Shown here: piece by piece, positions 17,108 through 25,250 of the stretch
How the letters are laid out: the number at the start of each line of letters is the position of its first letter
Position numbering within the stretch: position 1 is the first letter of the stretch
IMG/VR virus record: IMGVR_UViG_3300028364_000094
Location: 1 to 32,693 of that record
Length of the DNA stretch: 32,693 nucleotides
From: a virus
Strand: one strand, 5' to 3'
Program-made: the position numbers and the translations under genes
Notes under the pieces: model-generated
Databases searched by the model: none
Told to the model about the DNA's origin: nothing
Seen by the model: only the letters and a program-made list of their open reading frames with translations

Positions 17108-17996
17108 ATCAGATGAGTTATTTTTTGTCTATTATAATATCGATAATGGTAAGATTAGTCAAATTCTCAGGAAGAAAGATCCCAGCTCAACTGATGAATT
17201 GTTGGAATCCACTTCCACTAGCGCAGTTAAAGAACTCATGGCCGGTAATAGAATCTCATCTTATCGAGTTACCGCATCAAGCCATGGCATGGAAATTCTA
17301 CACCTACATGATTCAATAGAATCAATTAATAATTCGTCTGATTTTTCGCAGTTGTCATTGGATGCAGTATCCCCCAATGTCACCGTGGATATATCAATTC
17401 ATACCAGAGTGATTAAAATTAAGTTTGCTAAATCCATCGTATCATTATACAATACGATGTTCTCTGCTGGGGCCTCACTGAAAGAATCATTTAAGTTTGT
17501 AATGACAAATGATTCAGGCCCAAGTACTCATCAATTTGAAGTTGCATTTACTTTATCGGACATTATATCAAATGATCCAATAATTCATGAGATTGGCGAT
17601 GCCGAATTTCCCACTGATGATGTGACAAGTATCAAAGTATATGGACAAACGACCTTTAGTGGTATATTGATTAGGGGGATGGAACATGATGTTGCAATGC
17701 GAGATCCTTCTAGACAATCAAATTTAATTCCAATATTCTCTGATTTTTCCATGGACTGTCATTATTCCATACAATCAACTCCCAAAGGTCTCATTATGAT
17801 TAGAAACACACGATGTACTAATTTAATTAAATTTTCAATAAAGTCAATGGATTTTGTATATTCAGGAGTGGACCCTGACGCGTTTCATTCAATATATACT
17901 GCTGATCTAACTAGGGATATTTTACTTCCCTTGCCCAATGCTGGTGAACAAGTTTATCATTCACAGAATGGCATGATGATTGGAGAGATAATATAA
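17079..17996 (+). CDS. Hypothetical protein, 305 aa, beta-rich
   Basis: Not recognised. The N-terminus (ELFFVYYNIDNGKISQI) is a strand-turn-strand, followed by a short helical stretch and then a long beta-rich region without Cys clusters or catalytic signatures. The amino-acid style (Ser, Thr, Asp and Ile rich, alternating hydrophobic) fits a structural or sugar-binding protein better than an enzyme. The chosen ATG at 17079 has AAGG about 8 nt upstream and overlaps the previous gene by 29 nt. The stop shares one base with the next ATG (TAATG). It could be the acceptor or a binding subunit for its glycosyltransferase neighbours, which is inference from position only. Confidence 0.5.
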   Translation: MTLLTTRSTESDELFFVYYNIDNGKISQILRKKDPSSTDELLESTSTSAVKELMAGNRISSYRVTASSHGMEILHLHDSIESINNSSDFSQLSLDAVSPNVTVDISIHTRVIKIKFAKSIVSLYNTMFSAGASLKESFKFVMTNDSGPSTHQFEVAFTLSDIISNDPIIHEIGDAEFPTDDVTSIKVYGQTTFSGILIRGMEHDVAMRDPSRQSNLIPIFSDFSMDCHYSIQSTPKGLIMIRNTRCTNLIKFSIKSMDFVYSGVDPDAFHSIYTADLTRDILLPLPNAGEQVYHSQNGMMIGEII

Positions 17997-18943
17997 TGAA
18001 AACTCCCATAACTCAATTGGACACTATATTTTTAAGCTATGATGAACCCAATGCAGATGAGAATTGGTTGGATCTCATTGGCAAATGTCCATGGGCCAAG
18101 AGAAGTCACGGCGTCTATGGTAGTGATAATGCACATAAAGCCGCGGCGGCAATGTCAGATACCGAGCGTTTTGTGATTGTGGATGCTGATAATATTGTGT
18201 CTCCTGAATTTTTCAATCAGGAAATAGATTTAACTGTATTGACTGACAAGGACTTGATATCATGGCCTGCCAAGAATACAATTAATGGGTTGGTATATGG
18301 TAATGGTGGCATAAAATCATGGAGCCGTAAACAGATTTCGGACATGCGATCACATGAAAATGCACATCGAGAGCATAAATCAGCGCAGGTTGACTTTTGC
18401 TGGGATATGAATTACCTGGAAATGAAAGAGTGTCATTCACAAATTCATAACAATGCCACTCCCTATCAGGCTTTTCGGGCAGGGTTCAGGGAAGGATGTA
18501 AAATGGGACTTGTAAATGGCACAGTGATGTCTGAATTCAATAAAGCAAGAATTCCAGAAGGCAATATGAAAAAACTATTAACATGGATGTCAATTGGATC
18601 AGATGTTGACAATGGTATTTGGGCAGTATATGGGGCCAGATTGGGATTTTGGAAAACCAATTATCAACGTGACACATGGAATTGGATATCAGTAAGAGAC
18701 TTTGCTTGGCATGATGATTTCTGGGTAAACACAGTATCTCCTGAGTTTTCTGATAACAGAGGAAAACTCTGCTTGAATTCAGGATACACATGGGATCAAA
18801 TACGATTATGGGATGCAATTGATGCACTGGGCGACAAAATAAAACTTGAAACCAGTATGGAAATAATACAGGCGGATACAGCAACCAGCTCATTCTTTAA
18901 AAGAATACAAGATTCAAATTTCAGACACAATAGGCAGACATAA
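17996..18943 (+). CDS. GT-A-like glycosyltransferase, 315 aa (tandem pair, copy 1)
   Basis: A glycosyltransferase-like protein with DxD in FVIVDADNIVSPEF (D63, D65), preceded by TIFLSYDEPNADENW and KRSHGVYG, and followed by NGLVYGNGGIKSW and a FRAGFREG..M acceptor-side helix. The gene at 18946 shares all of these in the same order, so the two are paralogues. Copy 1 has about 80 extra residues at its C-terminus (from WNWISVRDFAWHDDFW onward). It is soluble, with no signal peptide. GGAGAG precedes the ATG. It probably transfers sugar to a phage or host glycan; the donor is unknown. Confidence 0.65.
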   Translation: MKTPITQLDTIFLSYDEPNADENWLDLIGKCPWAKRSHGVYGSDNAHKAAAAMSDTERFVIVDADNIVSPEFFNQEIDLTVLTDKDLISWPAKNTINGLVYGNGGIKSWSRKQISDMRSHENAHREHKSAQVDFCWDMNYLEMKECHSQIHNNATPYQAFRAGFREGCKMGLVNGTVMSEFNKARIPEGNMKKLLTWMSIGSDVDNGIWAVYGARLGFWKTNYQRDTWNWISVRDFAWHDDFWVNTVSPEFSDNRGKLCLNSGYTWDQIRLWDAIDALGDKIKLETSMEIIQADTATSSFFKRIQDSNFRHNRQT

Positions 18944-18945
18944 CC

Positions 18946-19647
18946 ATGTATGATATCGCGTTTATAAGTTACAATGAATCAAACGCAGATGACAACTATC
19001 GTATACTGTCAGAACGGTTTCCGCTTGCCAAAAGAATACACGGCATACACGGCATACATCAGGCTCATATTTTTGCAGCACACTCATGCCATACGAAAAT
19101 GTTTTGGGTGGTGGATGCTGACATAGTAGTATCAGAGAGCTTCAAATTCAACCATACAGTGTCCGAGTGGGAATCGCGATGTGTGCATATATATCGTAGT
19201 CTCAATCCAGTTAACGGGTTGATATATGGCAATGGTGGCGTTAAATTATTACCAAGACTGCCGACAATAAATATGGATGTCGTGGGAACTGATATGACCA
19301 CTAATATATCACCTGACATCATAGTCATGGACGAGACGGCTGGTACTACTGCGTTTAATGTGTCTGCGTTTTCAGCTTGGCGCAGTGGATTTAGAGAATG
19401 CGCCAAGCTTTCATCCAAAGTAATATACAATCAAGTCAATGATGAAACTGATCATAGATTGGCAATATGGCAGACCGTTGGCAGTGACGAACTGAATGGT
19501 GAACATGTTATCGCGGGCGCCAAATTAGGACGTGCATTCGGTGAAAAACACTCAAAGTCAATCAGTCATTTGAATTTGATTAATGATTTTGCTTGGCTTC
19601 GTGAACAATTTAATATCTATATCAACAGAAAGACAGACATTCAATGA
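18946..19647 (+). CDS. GT-A-like glycosyltransferase, 233 aa (tandem pair, copy 2)
   Basis: Paralogue of the preceding gene. The shared order is IAFISYNESNADDNY, KRIHGIHG, FWVVDADIVVSESF with the DxD (D57, D59), NGLIYGNGGVKLLPR and WRSGFRECAKLSSKV. It keeps the DVDNG-equivalent region (SDELNGEHVIAGAKLG) and the LNLINDFAWLREQF segment but then stops, so it lacks the C-terminal extension of copy 1. The stop overlaps the next ATG (ATGA). Both copies keep the metal-binding Asp pair, so both may be active, perhaps on successive sugars. Confidence 0.65.
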   Translation: MYDIAFISYNESNADDNYRILSERFPLAKRIHGIHGIHQAHIFAAHSCHTKMFWVVDADIVVSESFKFNHTVSEWESRCVHIYRSLNPVNGLIYGNGGVKLLPRLPTINMDVVGTDMTTNISPDIIVMDETAGTTAFNVSAFSAWRSGFRECAKLSSKVIYNQVNDETDHRLAIWQTVGSDELNGEHVIAGAKLGRAFGEKHSKSISHLNLINDFAWLREQFNIYINRKTDIQ

Positions 19648-20555
19648 AATTTTTAGTATATTTTGGTAACGAACAGACTGATAATGAATATACATTGACA
19701 TTTGAGACTGGGCACAGCGCAATCGCAGAAAAATGGGGAAATACGTTGGAATCCCAGATCCGAGTGTCAAATACCATATGTGAACCCGATAGGATGTATA
19801 ATTTCCCAGACAATGAATGGGACGATGCCAAGATGGTGTCAGAATTAAACGTCTGCATTGACATCATTAATACTGACCAACAGATGATAGAACAACGAGC
19901 ATGGGACAACATGGGACAGCATGGACTCAATATATTGCATCACTATTTTGAGAATCTCCGAGGAGGAGTTGCTACACCTTCTGACTTTTGGGTAAAATCT
20001 GACACAAAAGTAAAGTCAGCCTTGGAAAGATTCAATATCATTATACATAGATATGAAGGGTTCATATCCAGCCAAAATACTGGTAAGCCGCCGATGCCAA
20101 GGATTGTATGTCGGTTCCATGGAGGAGTCAGAATTCCATTGGAAGATGAAGATTATGATCATTTCACAATGACTAAAACCTTTGGTGAAGTGCAAATAAA
20201 TTATTGTGAAGTTGGGAAACCACTATATGATGTATACAAGGACCAAGATGATATCATAGGCGAGGACAATATCAGACCATTGCGATTTTATTCATGTGAC
20301 TTCACAGTGGCATTCCATGAACATACACAAGTCACCGCTGACAAATTCCTTAAAGGAATGAAAACATGGTGGGATCAAAACGCTTCGCATCTATCTGCTT
20401 TGGGATTTCAACACAATGACAAGAAGAATGCAATTGGATTAATTCCAGTGGCCAATATGGTGACGCCACATGACACAGAGCATCTGAAATCAGATATCAT
20501 AAATAATCTAAGTATATACAATCAAATGAAAAGAGTTGAAATCTTAGATGAATAA
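19644..20555 (+). CDS. Hypothetical protein of the decoration island, 303 aa
   Basis: Not recognised. The N-terminus (MKFLVYFGNEQTDNEYTLTFE) is a strand pair, followed by a helical middle (about 60-140) and a mixed C-terminal half with RIVCRFHGGVRIPLEDEDYDHF (about 152-173) and many acidic and aromatic residues. No DxD, P-loop or Cys cluster is present. It starts within the stop of the tandem glycosyltransferase and its end overlaps the FkbM gene by 8 nt, so it belongs to the same operon. It could be a polymer-binding or acceptor-recognition subunit, but nothing in the sequence proves this. Confidence 0.5.
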   Translation: MKFLVYFGNEQTDNEYTLTFETGHSAIAEKWGNTLESQIRVSNTICEPDRMYNFPDNEWDDAKMVSELNVCIDIINTDQQMIEQRAWDNMGQHGLNILHHYFENLRGGVATPSDFWVKSDTKVKSALERFNIIIHRYEGFISSQNTGKPPMPRIVCRFHGGVRIPLEDEDYDHFTMTKTFGEVQINYCEVGKPLYDVYKDQDDIIGEDNIRPLRFYSCDFTVAFHEHTQVTADKFLKGMKTWWDQNASHLSALGFQHNDKKNAIGLIPVANMVTPHDTEHLKSDIINNLSIYNQMKRVEILDE

Positions 20556-21249
20556 TATAGTATGGAATAGTGAAGAAGGAAATGATCGATGGGTAGCTGA
20601 AGTATTTAAGTACAAGCATGGCGGTTTCTTTGTGGATGCAGGAGCGACTGGTGGGAGAAACAATAGTGCGCTGACGCTGGAGAAACAACTCGGTTGGCAT
20701 GGTATATCAGTGAATGCAAACTCAGAACATGCTGCTCGGTCAATTGATAAGCACCAGCGTATGAATATGGAAAATTCAGCATTATGGAGTCATAATCGGG
20801 GGATTGAGTTCTATTGGAATGCAATTGGTGATGTTCTTGAATCCGAAACTGCATTTAATGGTAACAAACAAGACCTGTCGTATATGTCCGCCGCCAAAGA
20901 CGCAGATATACTTCCCAGATTTAGGACCATACTCGAAGAAAAGGCTCAATTAATTTCAGTACCGTCTATCACACTTGAGCGATTATTGGAGAAATACCAT
21001 GCACCAAGTACAATCGAATATATTGGGATGGACATTGAAGGATCAGAATATGAGGTACTGTCTGTTTTCCCCTTTGACAAATATAAAATTCTAACCATGA
21101 GTATCGAATTTAGTGACGGATTTCAACCATTTCTTGAAGGGAACGGATTCACTAGGGTTGTCAATCCCTTTTGTCCCAAATCACACGAACATCACTATGT
21201 GAATAACTGTATAATTGGAGAGTATAAATTTGGCATATACACGCACTGA
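20548..21249 (+). CDS. FkbM-family SAM-dependent methyltransferase, 233 aa
   Basis: An FkbM-type methyltransferase. The SAM-binding start GGFFVDAGATGGRNNS (G25-S40) has the family's G.FVD.GA..G..S layout, followed by LEKQLGWHGISVNANSE, where FkbM proteins have W.GI.+EPN. The later ITLERLLEKY and IEYIGMDIEGSEYEVL (M161, D162, E164, S166) match the family's conserved LD.EGSE.EVL. Known members O-methylate sugars and glycans or polyketides. Here the neighbours point to capping or decorating a sugar. It is soluble, overlaps the upstream gene by 8 nt, and the following sulfotransferase begins inside its last codons. Confidence 0.82.
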   Translation: MNNIVWNSEEGNDRWVAEVFKYKHGGFFVDAGATGGRNNSALTLEKQLGWHGISVNANSEHAARSIDKHQRMNMENSALWSHNRGIEFYWNAIGDVLESETAFNGNKQDLSYMSAAKDADILPRFRTILEEKAQLISVPSITLERLLEKYHAPSTIEYIGMDIEGSEYEVLSVFPFDKYKILTMSIEFSDGFQPFLEGNGFTRVVNPFCPKSHEHHYVNNCIIGEYKFGIYTH

Positions 21250-21964
21250 TGGACATTTACATTTCATATCAGTGCCCAGAAGCGGTGTCACTGTATTAAC
21301 TGAACTCATGGGAATACTGCGAACAAGTTCCAAGAGAACCATGTATAGCCCATTTCATACAATTCCTATTCGAGAATCTTTTATTCAGGAATTACAACAT
21401 GGTCATGACTATGTTATAAAGTCACATGCTGTCGATCAATGTAATTTCGCCAGTATCGACTATGGAATATATCATAACATACGGTTGCTGAGAAGAAATT
21501 TAGTGGAATCTTGTTTGAGTTTGGCATTGGCCAGAACCACAGGACAATGGGGGTGGAATGATTATTCCACCCAGTGTTCTCCAATTGTTCTGGCCGATGC
21601 GGTCATTGAAAATGCAGTTGTGTCACAAATACAATCAGTAAATTCCATGATGGAAAATACATATAACATAGAGTATGCCAATACTTTATTTTATGAAGAT
21701 ATCCCATGGCACGCCACAGTAAAAGAAATTATTGCGTCGGTTTCATTCGATAAGTGGCATCTACCATTTCTGACAGACGACATTAATGGATCAACTATTC
21801 AAGAACTGGGTATGAATACGCAACGAGCACATGCAAAGTTCATTCAAATCAGCAACGAACAACAAGCACATGAATTATGTTTGAAATTTCTAAATGAATC
21901 CCAAACAAGTGAATTATACCAGTTGAATCAATCAGGAGTAATTGTAGCATGGCATGGTGCATAG
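21230..21964 (+). CDS. Sulfotransferase-like protein, 244 aa (copy 1, TTG start)
   Basis: A PAPS-dependent sulfotransferase-like protein. FISVPRSGVTVL near the N-terminus is the 5'-phosphosulfate-binding loop (PRSG.T.L), and RLLRRNLVESCLSLAL about 75 residues later fits the 3'-phosphate-binding segment. A KSH motif lies between them. The region has no ATG. TTG 21230 is preferred because GGAG (21217-21220) is 9 nt upstream; an earlier in-frame TTG at 21215 has no comparable site. It shares its layout with the gene at 24203, including LVE..LSLA....GQW, so the two are paralogues. The host must supply PAPS. The acceptor is probably a sugar hydroxyl, by inference from neighbouring genes. Confidence 0.65.
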   Translation: MAYTRTDGHLHFISVPRSGVTVLTELMGILRTSSKRTMYSPFHTIPIRESFIQELQHGHDYVIKSHAVDQCNFASIDYGIYHNIRLLRRNLVESCLSLALARTTGQWGWNDYSTQCSPIVLADAVIENAVVSQIQSVNSMMENTYNIEYANTLFYEDIPWHATVKEIIASVSFDKWHLPFLTDDINGSTIQELGMNTQRAHAKFIQISNEQQAHELCLKFLNESQTSELYQLNQSGVIVAWHGA

Positions 21965-23160
21965 AACCTTTTATTAATGCGTCACATACTACAGATGGAC
22001 ATTATCAACCATGTTGTATTGCACAAGTTGATAAAACGGCCGGGAGAACCACTGAGAACCTCACCCCAATCGAAGCCATGAATACTCAATATATGCAAGA
22101 CTTGCGGGCAGAGATGAACGCTGGTACTCCCGGTAAGTTGGTAAACCACGCCTGCTCAAACTGTATATTCAATGAGTCACATGGGGTAAAGTCAAGAAGA
22201 CAAAAACAAAACAACAAATACCAAAATGAAAAGACAATGGCCACTGTCAATCGAACAACATCGGATCCCAGTTCTGCGATTGTCAAGCAAGACCTTGAGT
22301 ATGTCAATCTAAAAATGCTGGGGAATATATGCAACCTTAAATGTGTAATGTGCAATCCTGCATCTTCTTCAAAAATTGCTGCAGAATACAAAAAACATGG
22401 TATGTTGGCTGCAACCCAGCCAATGATTGCCAATCCAATGGCCACTGACAACCGAGTTAATTATTTGAATAATATACTTGAAATATTAGAAACTGTTAAT
22501 AGATTCAGCCTAATAGGAGGAGAAGCATTTGTCCACCCTGACTTTGAATATATATTTGAAAAAATACTCACAGTGAAGAACATTCACAAGCTGGAATTGT
22601 TTATTATTACAAATGGCACGGTTATCCCAGATTATGTACTGAAGTCAGCTGATAGGTTTAAAAACCTATTGATAAGCTTTAGTGTGGACGGTATTGGAAA
22701 GAAAGCAGAATATATTAGAACAGGCACTGAATGGGAAGTAGTGGATGAAAATATTAAACTGACTCTACAATCCAATGCGTCTATTGGGTTCAATGTAACA
22801 GGACAAGTATTAAATGCCGGATACTTACATGAAGTATACGATTATATTGTGAATTCATTGGGTCTTCCGGCCGAAACAGCCAGCTGGGACAATATAGTTA
22901 CCAACCCACAGATGCATAACATGATAAATTTACCAGACAAACTCAAGGAACAATATCTTTCGGCATATAATGACAGTGGTATGCTCGCCATTCCAGGCCT
23001 CAAGACACAAATCAACACATTAAAGCTACCACAACAATCCAGCCTTGAGTTCACCCGATTTATAAAGAATAGGCATCAATTTGACAAGATCAGGAATACT
23101 GACTTATTGGAATGCTATCCTGAATTTATCGATTATCAATACTTATTGGAAAATAAATGA
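21949..23160 (+). CDS. Radical SAM protein with N-terminal twitch/SPASM-like domain, 403 aa
   Basis: A radical SAM enzyme. CNLKCVMC (C128, C132, C135) is the CxxxCxxC motif that binds the catalytic 4Fe-4S cluster, and IGGEAFVHPDF (G190, G191, E192) is the SAM-binding GGE motif. The N-terminal 75 residues hold C4, C22, C23, C69 and C72 in the pattern WC..P...............PCC...C..C, which is the layout of twitch-domain radical SAM proteins whose auxiliary cluster domain precedes the barrel. AGGAG 10 nt before the ATG and a 16-nt overlap with the sulfotransferase indicate coupled expression. The substrate is unknown. Such proteins modify peptides or sugars (epimerisation, crosslinking, dehydrogenation). 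Confidence 0.82.
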   Translation: MAWCIEPFINASHTTDGHYQPCCIAQVDKTAGRTTENLTPIEAMNTQYMQDLRAEMNAGTPGKLVNHACSNCIFNESHGVKSRRQKQNNKYQNEKTMATVNRTTSDPSSAIVKQDLEYVNLKMLGNICNLKCVMCNPASSSKIAAEYKKHGMLAATQPMIANPMATDNRVNYLNNILEILETVNRFSLIGGEAFVHPDFEYIFEKILTVKNIHKLELFIITNGTVIPDYVLKSADRFKNLLISFSVDGIGKKAEYIRTGTEWEVVDENIKLTLQSNASIGFNVTGQVLNAGYLHEVYDYIVNSLGLPAETASWDNIVTNPQMHNMINLPDKLKEQYLSAYNDSGMLAIPGLKTQINTLKLPQQSSLEFTRFIKNRHQFDKIRNTDLLECYPEFIDYQYLLENK

Positions 23161-24206
23161 AAAGTAACATTGGAATATACAACAAGAAAATTAGGCACAT
23201 TCATTTAGAGCCCACAACTGACTGCAATGCCAGATGCCCACAGTGTCCAAGAACATGGAAGGCTGGTCTACAAACTCATCCCAGCCTTCCAATTGATGAA
23301 TGGACCGCAGAAGAACTGCGTGAAGTATTATCGCATGATTTCTTTTCGGGCGTTGAGCGAGTATTAGTAAATGGTAACTTTGGTGATATTGTCAAGCATT
23401 CAAATCCAAGACAACTTATACAAGTATTGATTGATAAAGATCTCGATACTATTGAATTACGCACCAACGGGGGAGCACAGTCCATTGATTTTTGGAAATG
23501 GTTGGGGACAATTGACAACTTGACAGTGGAGTTTGGAATTGACGGATTAGCAGACACCCATCACTTATATCGGCGAAATACTAGATTTGACGTAGTGATC
23601 AAAAACGCCCGAGCATTTATTGAATCAGGTGGCAACGCATCATGGGCCATGACTGTGTTTAAACATAATCAACACCAAGTCGATGAATGTAGAGAACTAT
23701 CTAAGGAAATGGGGTTTACTAATTTCAAAATGAGACCCAGTACTCGATGGCATAAACACCAACCCTTGTCAATACTAGATAAGAATCAAGTGGAATCATA
23801 TAAGCTGGAACCTGCTGACTCAGTTAAACCAGACAATTTACCCAAACAGCCAGCTCAATTGACTGATATTGACTGTGTTGTAACATATGGCAGTGTATAC
23901 CTGTCTGGTACCAAAAGATTATGGCCATGTTGTTGGACCGAACAGCGATATATGGACTCATTGATGAACGACAGTCTTGACACAGACGATTTTATTATGG
24001 AGTTTGTGAAAAAGATGGGGCTTCCTGAAGACTTCAATCAAATTACGAAATATTCCATTGATCATGTTATTAACAGTGGTCTATTCAGAACAGTGGAACA
24101 GTCATGGTCCACTACTCCATTCAAAGCATGTTCTTCCATGTGTGGTAAATCGTCCTTATTTAAATTGCAACAGTCACTCACTGAAAACACGGAAACAAAT
24201 AAATGA
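23157..24206 (+). CDS. Radical SAM protein with SPASM-like C-terminus, 349 aa
   Basis: A second radical SAM enzyme, different in build from the one before it. CNARCPQC (C23, C27, C30) starts right after a short leader strand (IRHIHLEPTTD), as in SPASM-type proteins. The barrel continues with LRTNGG (about 103-108) and FGIDGLADTHHLYR (about 126-139). The C-terminal third carries DIDC, LWPCCW and ACSSMCG, enough Cys for one or two auxiliary Fe-S clusters. It is joined to both neighbours by ATGA overlaps in the same AAATAAATGAAAA context. Two distinct radical SAM enzymes side by side suggest consecutive steps on one substrate; the substrate is unknown. Confidence 0.82.
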   Translation: MKSNIGIYNKKIRHIHLEPTTDCNARCPQCPRTWKAGLQTHPSLPIDEWTAEELREVLSHDFFSGVERVLVNGNFGDIVKHSNPRQLIQVLIDKDLDTIELRTNGGAQSIDFWKWLGTIDNLTVEFGIDGLADTHHLYRRNTRFDVVIKNARAFIESGGNASWAMTVFKHNQHQVDECRELSKEMGFTNFKMRPSTRWHKHQPLSILDKNQVESYKLEPADSVKPDNLPKQPAQLTDIDCVVTYGSVYLSGTKRLWPCCWTEQRYMDSLMNDSLDTDDFIMEFVKKMGLPEDFNQITKYSIDHVINSGLFRTVEQSWSTTPFKACSSMCGKSSLFKLQQSLTENTETNK

Positions 24207-24925
24207 AAAATATACATGTCGTTGGGATTCCCAGATCCGGGTCCACTCATATGTCCAATGCCATATCCAATCATGCTCAAGGATATTCTTCTTTCTTTGA
24301 GCCGTTCAATCCGGGAGACACAGGGTCCATTGAAACCATTCAAGACAACATCCTGACTTCCAATAATTCAAACAATCTAGTAATCAAGTCGCATGAGACA
24401 CATTTAAGGCACTTGGCCACATGTGATTTGCTCAGTCAGTTGAATTATAATGAATGGTATAATATTTTACTGATCCGAACCAATTTAGTGGAAACCATGC
24501 TGAGTTTGGCAGTATCTGATGCCACTGGACAATGGGACACATATTATTCACATGATCCCATTACCATTACCTATAGGAAATTGTTCATGTATGCCAGCAG
24601 CATTGTGGCACAATTGGATAGCTTGTTTGAAAACCAATATCATATTAGGTACGATGCAGTACATATGTATGAGACATTACCCAAAGACACTTGGGGACTA
24701 TTTCAAAAAATTAATATTCCAGACGTTACTGTCAATCAAATTGGACAAGGTACGCCTCCGGTCCAATTTGCCAATGCCAAGTCTCAAACTATTGCCAATT
24801 TTGAACAAGCGGTCACAATGTCGAATAATATTTTGGCTGCTCAGTCTCCCAAACATATGACAATCAAAAATGGTATCATCACTGCATTCAGCCTGGCCAC
24901 ACATACTTGTCCTATACTGTCATGA
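24203..24925 (+). CDS. Sulfotransferase-like protein, 240 aa (copy 2)
   Basis: Paralogue of the gene at 21230. The 5'-phosphosulfate-binding loop is VGIPRSGSTHMSNAI (P10 to T15), closer to the classic PRSGST form than in copy 1. KSHE follows near residue 61, then ILLIRTNLVETMLSLAV for the 3'-phosphate. The LVE..LSLA....GQW stretch is shared with copy 1. It overlaps the radical SAM gene upstream by ATGA and ends six bases before the early promoter at 24931, so it closes the decoration operon. Soluble. The reaction is predicted to be sulfate transfer from PAPS. The acceptor is unknown. Confidence 0.68.
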   Translation: MKNIHVVGIPRSGSTHMSNAISNHAQGYSSFFEPFNPGDTGSIETIQDNILTSNNSNNLVIKSHETHLRHLATCDLLSQLNYNEWYNILLIRTNLVETMLSLAVSDATGQWDTYYSHDPITITYRKLFMYASSIVAQLDSLFENQYHIRYDAVHMYETLPKDTWGLFQKINIPDVTVNQIGQGTPPVQFANAKSQTIANFEQAVTMSNNILAAQSPKHMTIKNGIITAFSLATHTCPILS

Positions 24926-24930
24926 AATCC

Positions 24931-24959
24931 TTGACATTCTAGACAGACCCAGTTACACT
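24931..24959 (+). promoter_or_regulatory. Sigma70-type early promoter for dsbA-like and DNA polymerase
   Basis: TTGACA (24931-24936), a 17-bp spacer and TACACT (24954-24959), in the gap after the sulfotransferase stop. The -35 is consensus and the spacing ideal. It marks the boundary between the late decoration operon and the replication genes, as expected for a host-sigma early promoter. Confidence 0.75.
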
Positions 24960-24992
24960 AGTTCAAGTATGTGTAAAATGGAGAAACACAAA

Positions 24993-25250
24993 ATGATCGT
25001 ACGTCAATTTACCGAAGCAGAGCGCAACAAACTTAAAGAACTGGTCACTGAAGGCATCCAGATTAAAACAGAGGTCCAAACACTAAATGAAGGACTACGT
25101 GACACTGTCAGCGCCATTGCAGAAGAATTGGACATCAAGGCTGCTGTCTTGAACCGAGCAATCCGAACCGCAGCAAAAGCCGAACTTGAGAAGAAACGTG
25201 ATGAGTTTGAAGAGCTGGAATCCATTCTGGAATCCATTGGTCGGGGATAA
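24993..25250 (+). CDS. dsbA: DsbA-like double-stranded DNA-binding protein, 85 aa
   Basis: A small, highly charged, all-helical protein of the type annotated as DsbA (dsDNA-binding, late transcription) in T4-like phages. T4 DsbA is about 89 aa and this one is 85. It has the typical layout: a helix FTEAERNKLKELVTEGI, the NEGLRDTVSAIAEELDIK turn, then KAAVLNRAIRTA and an acidic Glu-rich end (LEKKRDEFEELESILESIG). The ATG at 24993 is chosen because GGAG (24980-24983) is 9 nt upstream; earlier in-frame starts lie inside or upstream of the promoter at 24931. It precedes the DNA polymerase, and its stop codon is in the loop of a hairpin. The family role (enhancing late promoters) is established for T4; here it is inferred. 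Confidence 0.68.
   Translation: MIVRQFTEAERNKLKELVTEGIQIKTEVQTLNEGLRDTVSAIAEELDIKAAVLNRAIRTAAKAELEKKRDEFEELESILESIGRG

Noticed and set aside
21215-21229. Earlier TTG start for the first sulfotransferase-like gene
   Set aside because: The GGAG that would serve as ribosome site lies inside this candidate start region and is well placed only for TTG 21230.
23157-24206. Second radical SAM protein as QueE of the 7-deazaguanine route
   Set aside because: QueE is a short protein with a different early motif; this one has a SPASM-like C-terminal Cys set and sits in the late decoration operon, away from dpdA and folE.
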